This document shows positions 14,921-24,158 of a DNA stretch of 33,109 bases, piece after piece. A program made the translations under genes and the position numbers. Positions within the stretch are counted from its first letter, which is position 1. Each line of letters begins with the position of its first letter. The stretch comes from Termitomyces sp. T153. Its lineage: Eukaryota > Basidiomycota > Agaricomycetes > Agaricales > Lyophyllaceae. The stretch is taken from contig JACKQL020000236.1 of NCBI GenBank assembly GCA_018296165.2, positions 1 to 33,109 on the forward strand. Direction: 5' to 3'. The notes under the pieces are model-generated. The model was not told where the DNA came from, ran no database searches, and worked only from the letters and a program-made list of their open reading frames with translations.

Positions 14921-16391
14921 ACAGAAAGAATATTATTTAATTATCCCTCAAAACCTATCGGATTTTTTTATTCCCTTCCCTTTTGTTGTTTTTTCTCATC
15001 GAAGACCAGTAGGTAGTTCTACTTAGTACGTGTTTTTTAATCTAAAAAGCGTAGGAGCTTAATTCTTCTAATACCAGTAAGGATTATTAAGAAAAAAAGG
15101 GAACTTCTTAATTCCAAGGGATTCTTCTAATCCAAAAGGTGGAAAACATAATATACTTTATGTTATTTATATTGGAATAAGGGTTAACTTGGAAACATCA
15201 ATTAAAATTATTTCAAAGTATAAAAATTCCTCTAACCTAAATTAATTATCTTATTTAAATAATTACACATATTATATAACTCAACTCTTAATTAAAATTT
15301 TTTTCATTTTAATTCTGAATTTTTTGGATTCCTTTTTATTATCAATATCACTGTTTAAACTTGAATCTTTTTTTAGACTAACTACTAAAACCCCTTCTTT
15401 TTTGGAATTATAGAATTATAGCCCTTTTGTTTGTATCCTTCTTTTTTTGAGTGCATTAAAAAGCCTCCAACTTTTGGGGTCCAATTATAAATGCCCCTCC
15501 ATATTCTGGATGGTTTTTTTTTGATAATCCCCTCTTCTATATTGCATTAAAAAGCCTCCAACCCTTCTTTTTAGGTAAACAAACAAAAGAATAAACAAGG
15601 ATATGGAGGGGCCTAATCCCTTGATGAGCACTGGCCCCCTTGATAACTGGATTATCTTAAAAAGTTGGAGGATGATTAAGGACTCCTTTCTTATTCTACC
15701 CTCCATATTCTTGATAGGGAATTATAGAATTAAAAAAGAGCTTTTCTGGATTTAAAAATTTTTTAATTAAAATAAGCTATTCATTCATTCTTTTCTATAA
15801 ATTAGACTGTAAAACTTAAATATTTATTTAGCTTATTATTCAAAAAAAGATAGCTGTTATTGAATTATTAATTTATATTTACTTCCTTTTCTCTTTTAAC
15901 TATTTAATCTAACTGGTTCTAAACTTAAATTATCTACTCTAGTTTAAAGTTTATTCTTATAAATCTGAAGATTATCTTTTATTTTAATAATTCTTTACTT
16001 CAAGATATATATTTATATGTAAAGATAATAAATCTATATTTTAAAATATCTAAAAAAAAATATATTTAAGATTTTATATATAATTCTTGTTAAGGGGATA
16101 ATATAAATTACATATTATTAAACGTAAATTATAATTATTGTAAAGGGGGATAATATTTTTTTAATATTATTAAATGTAAATTATTGTAAAGGGGTTAATA
16201 TTTTTTAATATTATTAAATTTAAAATATTGTAATGGAAATTATAACTAAAATGTATCAGAATTAAAGAATCTAATAAGTAAAAAATAGGTAAATAAGTAA
16301 AAAATAAATTAAATAAGTCAGAAAATAATAAATAAATAAACTAGCTAATTAATTAATTAATTTAATTAATTGATTTGATTTAATTAAATAA
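14921..16391. repeat. Intergenic region: dispersed units, then AT-rich tandem repeats
   Basis: There is no gene here. Direct GCATTAAAAAGCCTCCAAC units lie at about 15453 and 15545, an inverse-type GTTGGAGGATGATTAAGGA at 15661, and GGATTCTTCTAATCCAAAAGG at about 15120. About 16092-16240 is a three-copy array described separately. From 16240 to 16391 it is simple AATAAGTAAAAAATA/TTAATTAA sequence. Confidence 0.55.
16092..16240. repeat. Tandem array with TTGTAAAGGGG units
   Basis: Three imperfect units of roughly 50-60 nt each carry a G-run (AAGGGGATAATAT, AAAGGGGGATAATATT, AAAGGGGTTAATATT) followed by ATTATTAAAnnTAAA. It lies downstream of the 16392-17183 ORF on the minus strand. Confidence 0.75.
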
Positions 16392-17183
16392 TTAACTACC
16401 TAAAATTAAAAGATTTAAAGATATTCCTCATAAACAAATAAAGATTATAAATAAAAAAGTTAAAGCTACAGAAACTTTTGATATCTTAGCCCTTATTTTA
16501 AAATAAAAAGCTAATCTAGGGTATTTTTTTTCAAGATTAAAATATTTAATTAATTCATCATAAAAAAAAAAGTTAAACAATCTAAAAATATTTAACAAAA
16601 TCAGCATAAGTATTAAAGTATGAAAGGTAGAAACTAACTGTATTAAGTTTAAAGTATCCAGAAAGTCATAAAGAGATTTAAAATTATAATTAAAATGATT
16701 AAATAGATCACCCACGGATAGAAAATTATTATGATAGGAGTCACTTAAAATCTGTATTCCTTTATTAATTTTTTCTACACCTTTATTCAAAACTTCTAGA
16801 TCAGAAGCTGCTTCTCTCAATTGATAATGAACATCTTCATTCAATCGAGTTAATGTCCTCTCACTAAAACTAGTAGTTTCTTCTATTTGAGTAGAAAGCT
16901 CTTTAAAATTTTCCTTCATCAATTTAAAATTAGAGGTCTCCGGTGTAGCCGGTTTCTGAACCAACGCCTCGATTTTATCGAATGAATCAAAATGTTTCCC
17001 ACATTCATATGCAAGTTTATCTAAGTTTTTAGAAGCTTTATCCACTTGTTGAAAATACTTTGTCAATTGAACAACACTAAGTCGATCATTTTGTTTAATC
17101 AACTTGTTTCTGATATCTTTATTTGAAGTGTCACTAACTACAGAGCCAACTACTTTGGTAGTTCATAGAATTTTTAACAACAT
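16392..17183 (-). CDS. Unrecognised membrane protein ORF (intact copy of a multicopy family)
   Basis: I do not recognise this family. From ATG 17183 it is 263 aa, with two TGA codons that must be Trp (codon 7 and 16430-16428); under the standard code only 224 codons from a TTG remain. Residues about 50-165 are charged, helical and coiled-coil-like (FKELSTQIEETTSFSERTL, VLNKGVEKINKGIQIL). Two hydrophobic segments follow, about 182-207 (LILMLILLNIFRLFNFFFY) and 238-262 (ALTFLFIIFICLWGISLNL), separated by a basic loop with EKKYPRL. It lies downstream of cob and another unrecognised ORF on the same strand. A degenerate homologue at 13644-14361 shows the same order of blocks, so the frame has been a real gene. 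Function is unknown. Confidence 0.7.
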
Positions 17184-17648
17184 TTGTTATATTTTTTTTT
17201 TATTATCATTGTTGTAACATTTAATAATTTATATTTATATTTTATAAGCCTTCCCGGTTTAGTGAATTCTTAACATTTTTAAAGAGTTTAAGGTTAAGAA
17301 TTCAGAATTAAAACTTAACATTAAAAAAAACATAGCTTAAGGTTAAGAATTCAGAATTAAAACTTAACATTAAAAAAAAAAGAGCTTAAGTTTAAGAATT
17401 CATAATTAATTCTGAACATTTTTTTTTAAAAAAACAGGTTTTAATAATTAATAATTATTAATTTATTATTAAGAGTTAGGGGGTTTTTAGGTATATCTTT
17501 TGAACTAAGAATAAGGATAAAGTTTAACAGATTTTAACATTAAAGTTGAGGGTAGAAATGATTATACCCTTAAAGTTAAGTAATCTATATCTTAAAGGTT
17601 TTATTTTTATAAAGAAGAATAAGGGGCTTATTCTTTTCCTTTTCCTTT
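17184..17648. repeat. Spacer between the two unrecognised ORFs, with ~59-nt tandem repeats
   Basis: About 17285-17420 has two near-identical and one diverged unit of TTAAGGTTAAGAATTCAGAA plus AACTTAACATT and an A tract. The spacer is otherwise AT-rich with no frame I can support. It separates the membrane ORF at 17649-18203 from that at 16392-17183. Confidence 0.65.
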
Positions 17649-18203
17649 CTATTCTGTAGCTGTGTCTGAGTCTGTTACTACTTCTTCTCGAGTTTCTGAG
17701 TCTGTTTCTGTGTCTGTGTCTGTGTCTGTTTCTGTGTCTGTGTCTGTGCCTACGCATGTTTCTATGTCTGTTTCATCTTCTCCTAAAAGAATTCTTTCTA
17801 CTTCTTCTTCTTCCACTATATCATCTCATACCTTCAATACCTCTATCATGCCATCTAATGCATTAATATCAGAAGTTAATTTATCAATATCAGAAGAATC
17901 CTCTTCTAAACTAGAAGAAGAACCCTCTGGTAAACTAGAAGATGCTTCCGAACTCTCTCCTAATAGGTATAAGTCGAAAATATAAAATGAGTCACCCAAT
18001 AGTAAAAATAATGCAGTTTTAATACCGATGAAAACACTCATTTTAAATGTGAAAATTCTGAATACATACAGTAGATAAGGAAGTAGTAATTTAAGGTATG
18101 GTAACATTAAAAAGCCTAAACAAATGAATAAAATAAATAGAGCACAAAGTAAGTAAGGAAAGATAGGACAAAGGAATAATTTAACCTTTTGAGAAAATTT
18201 CAT
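17649..18203 (-). CDS. Unrecognised membrane ORF overlapping the cob stop, acidic Thr-Asp repeat tail
   Basis: I do not recognise this protein. ATG 18203 overlaps the end of cob by 23 nt in another frame. It gives 184 aa to TAG if the TGA at codon 126 is Trp; otherwise it stops at 125 aa. Residues about 9-48 and 54-80 are strongly hydrophobic (YLLCALFILFICLGFLMLPY, KTALFLLLGDSFYIFDLYLL). They are followed by a Ser/Glu-rich linker (GESSEASSSLPEGSSSSLEE) and a highly acidic C-terminus ending in TDTDTETDTDTD-type repeats. The overlap with cob suggests co-transcription. The layout of membrane part plus Ser-rich linker resembles locus A at 3363, so it may be the front half of the same gene family. 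Confidence 0.55.
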
Positions 18204-20568
18204 TAAATTTGAATTCAGATTTCCTAACTTCAAAATCGTAAGCTATATCTAATAAAGTATTTTCAGCTATACCTACAAATGGTATTATAATTAAAAACCA
18301 TGCAAAATAAAATGCAGTAGAAATTTGTCCTATTTCTAAATAAGGAGTATCTGGATGTTGAGAACCTATCCACATTAAAATGAAGAAATTTATAATAAAT
18401 AACCAAAATACAAATTTCATCGCGGGTCTAAAAGTTAATGCTCTAATTCTAGATAAATCAGTTAAAGGAAGAACTAATAATATTAATAATGAACCAAACA
18501 TAGCAAGAACTCCAAACAATTTATTAGGAATTGACCTTAATATAGCATAAAATGGCAATAGATCTTTTTCTTTTTTAATACTTAACGAGAGTTAATTTTA
18601 TACAACATATCCTTATGCATATATTGAGATATATGTTTTCTTAACAAATCCATACTTTCTCTCCAAATATAGATACTATCCCCTTTTTTATGTTTATGTA
18701 TAGAACATTTTAAAGGGTTTTCACCGTTTAAAACAAATAAATTTTCTATAGCAGTTTTTAATTTTATCACATCTGAAGAAGTAAAACGATAAGTATTTAA
18801 AATTAAACCGCTATTTTTAATCGAACCATCATCCATAATTAAATAGGCTAATCCTCTCGGAGTTAAAAGGTTTTGTATAGTTGAAGGTACTATTTTTTTA
18901 TTATTTGAATCATAAAAAAGTCTTCTATAAGGATAAAAGCAAGGAAATTTTAATGTCGAAAAAGAAAGTGCATTATAAGTTTTATTTGTTTTCTTATCTC
19001 TAAAACTTTTAATTTTAAGCACAAAGTCTTCACATAAGTAAGGTTTAAATAAAGATAAAACGTGTTTAAAGTAATTACTGTGATGAATTCTTAAACTACT
19101 TTGGGCATAGATAAATCTATCTTTTTTGTTTATATGCCCATCACCCAGCATTAAACCTATCATTATATCTTTAAAAGGAAGTGTATAATGAGATCTATCT
19201 ACTAAACTCTTTTTACTAGCCTTGAATCCCAGGAAATTTTTAAAAGGTTTGTTTAAATAATTAGTAGTTTTTTTTCTTTTTACTAAACTTAAATAAGTTA
19301 TCAGATCTCTTCTCTTCTTATATAAGAATTTTTACTCTTTTTTAAGTATTATATAAGTAATTTTTATCTTTCAATAAAGGATGGACTATATCTTCATCCT
19401 TAAATTTAAGGAGCTTTACGTGTAGTCTCTGAGGATCCTACTAAAGTATTTATTATTTAAATACTATTTGGTTTCCTGCTGATTATCCATTTAACTTAAT
19501 AATTTAAAACTAATAAGTACATACTTAAAATTTTCACTTTTGCCTTAGCCCCTCCGTAGGTAAGGGTCCTTTGGCTCAATGGGCAAAGGATTCTTAGGAT
19601 TCTTCTAATCCAAAGGGGAGACAAGGGGAGACTAAAAAATTTTCACTTTTTAAATCTAAAACAGCAGTATTCAAGCCTTTAGGAACTTCCAGCATACAGT
19701 AAAGTTAATTATTCCTAAGATTGCTCTTAAGCGTGGCATCTATTAATTACCACTCTGGAACTATAGAAGCAGGAGTTACCATAGGATCAGCCGGGATATA
19801 ATTATCCGAATGACCTAATAAGTTTGGATAGAAAAACACCATTATAGATAAAACTAAAAAGAAAGCAAAAATAGTTACGAGGTCTTTGAAAATGAAATAA
19901 GGATGCATTGCATATCTATCCCCATTTGATGTAACTCCATTTGGATTATTTGAACCGTGTACATGTAAAGCAATTAAGTGTGCAACAGCTAAAGCTGCTA
20001 ATAAAAATGGCAGTAAATAATGTAGAGAGAAGAATCTATTAAGTGTTGCATTTGAAACAGAGAAACCACCCCAAATTAACTCTACTATATCTTGTCCAAA
20101 TACTGGTATTGCAGATAATAAATTAGTAATTACGGTCGCACCCCATAAAGACATTTGACCATAAGGTAAAACATAACCTAAAAAGGCTATAGCTATCATA
20201 AGTATTAAAATAATAACTCCTATAGACCAAACTAAAATTCTAGGGCTTTTATATGATCCGTAATATAAACCTCTTCCTATGTGCATATAAACGAAGATAA
20301 AGAAAAAGGAAGCAACATTAGCGTGTGTGTATCTTATAATCCATCCATTATTTACATCTCTCATAATATGCTCTACTGAATTAAAAGCAAAATCTACATT
20401 AGGTGTATAGTGCATAGCTAAAAAAGCCCCAGTTAATATTTGTATTATTAAACAAACTGCTAATAAAGATCCAAAATTCCATAAATAAGTAATATTCGCA
20501 GGTTGAGGCGAATCTACCACATAAGAATTAACTAATCTAAGTAAAACGTGCGTTTTTAAATTTCTCAT
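18181..20568 (-). CDS. cob: Cytochrome b (complex III), two exons
   Basis: This is the diheme core subunit of the cytochrome bc1 complex that oxidises ubiquinol. Exon 1 is 20568-19749 (820 nt) and exon 2 is 18563-18181 (383 nt), giving 400 aa, ATG to TAA. The four heme-ligand His are visible at 82, 96, 183 and 197, the Qo-site block [15 protein letters not shown] at 137-151, and the PEW motif at 271-273. The intron splits the Tyr codon after PEW. Exon 1 ends in T and the intron ends in G, as group I introns require, and the join restores [18 protein letters not shown]. All Trp codons are TGG. The 3' end overlaps the next ORF by 23 nt. Confidence 0.97.
18582..19163 (-). CDS. LAGLIDADG homing endonuclease in the cob intron
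   Basis: This protein would cut intronless cob alleles to spread the intron, and may assist splicing. From ATG 19163 it has 193 aa. Two LAGLIDADG-type motifs are visible, GLMLGDG at 3-9 and [11 protein letters not shown] at 104-114, each with the acidic residue preceding the final Gly that binds the catalytic metal. The first motif begins only two residues after the ATG. The frame is open for about 50 more codons upstream ([17 protein letters not shown] just before it), which fits the family better, so the real start is probably an upstream non-ATG codon. The frame ends TAA, 18 nt before the intron end. Confidence 0.9.
   Translation of the reverse strand: MIGLMLGDGHINKKDRFIYAQSSLRIHHSNYFKHVLSLFKPYLCEDFVLKIKSFRDKKTNKTYNALSFSTLKFPCFYPYRRLFYDSNNKKIVPSTIQNLLTPRGLAYLIMDDGSIKNSGLILNTYRFTSSDVIKLKTAIENLFVLNGENPLKCSIHKHKKGDSIYIWRESMDLLRKHISQYMHKDMLYKINSR
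19542..19635. repeat. Inserted repeat module inside the cob intron, flanked by 15-bp direct repeats
   Basis: The 15-mer AAAATTTTCACTTTT occurs at 19527-19541 and again at 19636-19650. The roughly 94 nt between them is made of motifs found in the intergenic repeats (CCTCCGTAGG, GGATTCTTCTAATCCAAAGG). This looks like an insertion with target-site duplication. Confidence 0.75.
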
Positions 20569-21124
20569 TTGTATATATATATCTTAATCGTTAATTTTTT
20601 AATTAATTAAAAATTATAAAAAAAAATCTTTTTTAAAAAGTTTAACCAATACCTTTATATTACATAAAAAAAAAAAACAAACAAAAAAAAATAAATTGTC
20701 GATTAGCTATAGCTAATAGCTAAATAATACTAAAACTAAAGTTATTTGTAAATTCTAAATAATAAAATTATTCACTAAAACTATTTCTATAGCTAAATAC
20801 TAAAATTTTTGGCCTCCTGTCCTACTACTTTATTAATTATTTTCCGAATGACCTAATGGTTAATTTTTGTAATAAAAATCCAAATGGCTACGGACATGAG
20901 GACCCCGGTTATTATCCAAAAGTAGAGAGATAAGATCCGTAGGTAGGAGATAAATAAATTTATATTAACAATAAGTAATACTTTAATAATTTTCTATTGA
21001 TTATTACCGTAGTTCTTGCGTAGTGCGTAGTACCTAGTGCATAGCGCTTACTGTAATTATTCTTTATTATAAATTATTTATTGTTAATTGTATTGCAAGT
21101 ATTCAAATAATAAATTTTAATTAT
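20569..21124. other. AT-rich cob upstream region
   Basis: There is no gene here. The 5' flank of cob contains TATATATAT, A-rich runs, repeated AGCTATAGCTAATAGC and ACTAAA words near 20705-20810, and a degenerate CGTAGTGCGTAGTACCTAGTG palindromic fragment at 21015-21040. The cob promoter is not recognised. Confidence 0.45.
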
Positions 21125-21195
21125 TAAGCCCAAGAAGATTTGAACTTCTACAAATTTCCAGAAAAGAAATTATTCTACCTTTAAATTATAACTTT
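21125..21195 (-). tRNA. tRNA-like gene, possible tRNA-Glu (UUC)
   Basis: The minus strand has a good T arm (AGAAG-TTCAAAT-CTTCT), a perfect anticodon stem ATTTC/GAAAT enclosing TTTTCTG (anticodon TTC, 21163-21161), and a D arm with ATT..GGTAG..AAT. The acceptor AAAGTTA/TGGGCTT pairs at only five of seven positions, and T at position 37 is unusual. It may be a weakly paired functional tRNA, one needing editing, or a decaying copy. A second copy at 27009-27269 is interrupted. Confidence 0.5.
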
Positions 21196-21924
21196 TAATT
21201 AAAAATTTTCATTTTTTTATATTAAACTACTTTTATATCTTTATCTTTAATATCAAAATTAAAAAAAAAAAAAATTTACCCCTCTTTACTTTTTAAACTT
21301 AAACTTCAAAGTTGTGAGTGAGGGCTCCTGTTATAAATCCGTAGGAATGAATGAATCCTAAAGAATTCGTGATTAATTCAAGGATTAAGACAAAAAAAGG
21401 GGTAAGAATACTAATTTAAAATACTAATTAAAGTCAATATATATTATATACTAGTTAGTGGTTATAAATAGAAAATATATTATAGTTTATAATATTTACC
21501 CCTACCCCTTTCTTCTTATTCTCTAAGAAAGAATCAAGAGTCAAGAATCAAGAATCCCTTTTTTTGTTTTTTTGGTTTTTTTTTTCTTATTGGATTAGGA
21601 GAATCCAGTTGTTTAAAAAATCCCTTCGTAGAAGCCCCTGTTATTAATTATTAATTATTAATTATTAATAATTAATTATTAATCCCTGGATTCATAATTT
21701 TTTTATTCTAAGTTTTTTGGTCTAACAACAAAAGGGAAAAAAAAGGGCCAAGGGACTCTTTTCTTAGAAGAAGGCCTTTTTAGACAAAAAAAGAAGGGTT
21801 ATTTCCTTTTTTCTAGACCCCATCAATTCCCCCATCCCCTTGATAGACCTAAAAGGATGGGGATTCTTTTAATCCAAACTGGCTAGGAGTCTTACAAGAA
21901 GGGTTAATAATTCCTCGGCCCTTA
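21196..21924. repeat. Intergenic repeat region
   Basis: There is no gene here. It contains an AATCAAG heptamer (three units, about 21530-21557), an ATTATTA palindromic array at about 21638-21690, a CCCTGGATTCATAAT module, and G/C-containing CCCATC/CCTTGATAG fragments around 21820-21860. Confidence 0.55.
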
Positions 21925-22149
21925 TTAATCTCTGGGGCTTTTCGTTTTTTTTTTTTTTTTTTTTTTTTCAGGGATTAATATAGGCTCAGGCTCGTTAAGC
22001 TTAAAAAAGGTCTGACCGCAGGCATAGCAGGCAATCATATTTCTTATACCACCTGCCTTAAACTTAGCTTTTATTTTATTAGAGATATCTGCTAGCTTCA
22101 CCAAAATTGACCCTTTTTTATATCTAATACAGCTATGAATGGCACCCAT
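21925..22149 (-). CDS. Short ORF with a CxxC pair, unrecognised fragment
   Basis: An ATG-started frame of 74 codons contains a basic helix-like stretch (KLADISNKIKAKFKAGG), then MIACYACGQTFF, and ends in a Lys run encoded by a T tract of about 20 nt. The CYACG pair loosely resembles the start of the HNH zinc domain in the atp9 intron protein (ACTACGS), so it may be a remnant of an intron-encoded protein. That link is weak. Confidence 0.25.
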   Translation of the reverse strand: MGAIHSCIRYKKGSILVKLADISNKIKAKFKAGGIRNMIACYACGQTFFKLNEPEPILIPEKKKKKKKTKSPRD

Positions 22150-22631
22150 TTATTCCTTTTTATTAATATTTTACCTCTACTTATAATCTGTATTACCCTT
22201 TCAATATAGGATTTCCAAGATCGTACAGAAATATTGCGGGTTGAAGTATTTTAGTCCTGGGTTTCTAGGGAGGGTTCCAAGTGGGGGATTAATAAAATTT
22301 TTATTTAATTGAAAAGTTAGCACTAAAGGAAGTAGTTATTTAAAAAATTTTTTACTAATGGATTGCTTGCTTTATTTTTAAATTAAATTAAATTTAACTA
22401 GAAGTAATAAATAGAATATAACAAAAGTAATGAAGTAGTTATGTTATATTCATAATTTATGCCTTATTGGATTAGAAGAAACTCCTAGGTTATTAAAAAG
22501 AGAGTATGAAACTATTAATTAATCCTCATAGTTATAGTTAGTAGGTGTTTTATATGGTACAGTATTTGGGATTTGGGTAGGACTACTGTAATCTTTTCCT
22601 ATTAAAAAAAGGTCTTATAAAAAAGTGATAA
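22150..22631. other. Intergenic, nothing recognised
   Basis: This is AT-rich sequence with a few G-rich patches near 22230-22290. No tRNA or supportable frame is seen. Confidence 0.4.
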
Positions 22632-23070
22632 TTAAGTTTTAAGTTTAGCCTCTCTTTCTATTTTTAGTATAGAAATTAAATTACTGTCTATTGTATGATC
22701 TACACTAGTCATAGAACCATCAGTTTTATTAATCTTTTCTATAAACCATTCTAAATAAGGGAGATTAGACTCCATTCCTTTATTAAAGAATTTAGCTTGA
22801 ATATACTCATATTTTTGGGTTTGGTTTAATAAATTAAAGTTTGGAAATTTAAAGTCAGTTGGATTTCCTGTTTTATTTAATTAAGACGCAGTTTCTCTAA
22901 CTCTAAAAAAGAGGAAGGAGAAAAAGCTAGAGCTAGAGAAAGAGCTAGGATACGAAGGTATTGGAGAAGCAGAAGGATTCTAAACAAAAGAAGAAGAAGA
23001 AGAATAAGAAGAAGAAGAAGAAGAAATATTTACCTCAACTTTTTCTTCAGGTAGCCCTCTTTTTATCCCC
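22632..23070 (-). pseudogene. Decayed ORF with Ser-rich tract and charged C-terminus (locus D)
   Basis: One minus-strand frame runs from about 23070 to a TAA at 22634-22632 through only two stops (TAG and TAA). It reads GLPEEKVEVNI, then a poly-Ser tract from TCT repeats, a further Ser/Phe-rich part, and after the TAA at 22883-22881 an 82-codon open segment with LPYLEWFIEKINKTDGSMTS and ending ILKIEREAKLKT. The last segment has balanced, protein-like composition unlike the intergenic repeats. No family is recognised. Ser-rich linker plus charged end resembles the ORF at 17649-18203, but no alignable similarity is clear. Confidence 0.45.
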
Positions 23071-23255
23071 TACGGGTTAATTCCTTCTACGGAATCAGAA
23101 TCCCTGGATTTGATTATTATTAAGGCCAAGGTTTAAGATTCCGTAGGGGAGAATGGGAATAAGAATAATTTGAAGTAGTTATTTCTTTCGCTGAGACAGA
23201 GAGACAGAAGTGTTATTATTTAGGTCAGTACCATTAAAATATTGAAATATAGAAA

Positions 23256-23365
23256 AATTTTTCTTTTTCTCCGTAGGCCGTAGGCCGTAGTAGGGTTTCT
23301 CCGTAGGTTTCTTTTTCTCCGTAGAGTCGTAGGGTTTCTCCGTAGGGCCGTAGGTTTTCTTTTTA
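23256..23365. repeat. CCGTAGG/TTTCTCCGTAG repeat cluster
   Basis: Many copies of TTTCTCCGTAGGG and CCGTAGG lie in tandem. The inverse complement, CCCTACGGAGAAA, forms the cluster at 27086-27235. Confidence 0.85.
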
Positions 23366-23479
23366 TTTTTCACCGCTCCTTCCCCTTCCCCTCCCCGTAC
23401 TCCCCGTAAGGGTAGGGGAATCAGGGGAAGGGGACATAAGGCCCCGAAGGAATGGTAGCCAGGTAGGCCATACCGCCTC

Positions 23480-23690
23480 CTTCTTAAGGCCACTTGGTAA
23501 GTTAACATTAAGAAGATGAATATAAAAATTAGTCCTATTACAAAAATTTAAAGTAGTGCATACAAATAAAAAAGAAACTAAATTTAAAATAAATTTTATT
23601 TTATTATAAACAGGTAGTATAAAAATAAAAAATTCAAATATATTTTTATTATAATTCTTTTCTACGGCCCTATTAGGCCACAAATAAACC
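23480..23690 (-). pseudogene. Hydrophobic coding-like fragment upstream of locus D
   Basis: The minus strand reads YNKNIFEFFIFILPVYNK, then FILNLVSFLFVCTTLNFC and NFYIHLLNVNLPSGL, after which the frame runs into the repeat cluster. It could be the membrane-spanning front of the gene whose tail is at 22632-23070, separated by repeat insertion. This is inference only. Confidence 0.3.
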
Positions 23691-24158
23691 TTTTAAATTA
23701 AGAACTTAAATCTTTCAATATTACTTTATGGCCTAAGGGGAAAATTTTTCTCCGTATTCTCCGTAGGCGGTTTTTATTAAAAAACCTACTAAGTATGCGG
23801 AATAAAACCGTAGGGTCCTTCGGCTCCTTCGGTTCCTTCGGCTCTTTGGGTTCCTTCTAAGTAGACTATAAAAAAAATAATATAAGTATAAGCCAAAATC
23901 TAATAAATAAATTAAATTTTAAGGGTAATATTCTAAAAAAAAGATAAAGATAAATAAAAAATAAATGAATTACTTTTAATTAGTAAAAAATAAGCTGCCT
24001 TTGATTATAGTAAAATTAAAATTGTTTTCCGATACAAAATTCTTAGGTAAGTTATATTTTTCATATTGCTATATATTTTTTTCAGTCTTATTTAATTATT
24101 AAATATCTCTGGAGATTTAGAAATAGAAAGATAGGGGTTATATGTTTTATATTTTTTG
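23691..24158. other. Spacer downstream of nad1
   Basis: This holds CTCCGTAGGCGG and TCGGCTCCTTCGG direct repeats near 23755-23860, then AT-rich sequence. No gene is seen. Confidence 0.45.

Larger units (their letters stand above)
18564..19748 (-). mobile_element. Group I intron in cob
   Basis: This 1185-nt intron follows exon-terminal T and ends in G. Its conserved core is visible on the minus strand: R element TCAGAGACTACACGTA at 19432-19417 and S element AAGATATAGTCC at 19394-19383, whose GACTA and TAGTC pair as P7. The core lies upstream of the LAGLIDADG gene, which sits near the 3' end. A TAA right after the exon prevents fusion of the ORF to cob. A repeat block has inserted at about 19542-19635. 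Confidence 0.93.

Noticed and set aside
17662..17985. Plus-strand ORF with Ser-Val repeats (SVSVSVSV)
   Set aside because: It is the antisense shadow of the Thr-Asp repeat region of the minus-strand ORF at 17649-18203, which has membrane segments and a start linked to cob.
19566..19630. tRNA-like string GGTCCTTTGGCTCAATGGGC inside the cob intron
   Set aside because: There is no closing acceptor or T arm; it belongs to the inserted repeat module.
23179..23508. Minus-strand ORF rich in Pro-Thr-Glu-Lys
   Set aside because: Its translation simply reflects the CCGTAGG/TTTCTCC repeat units.
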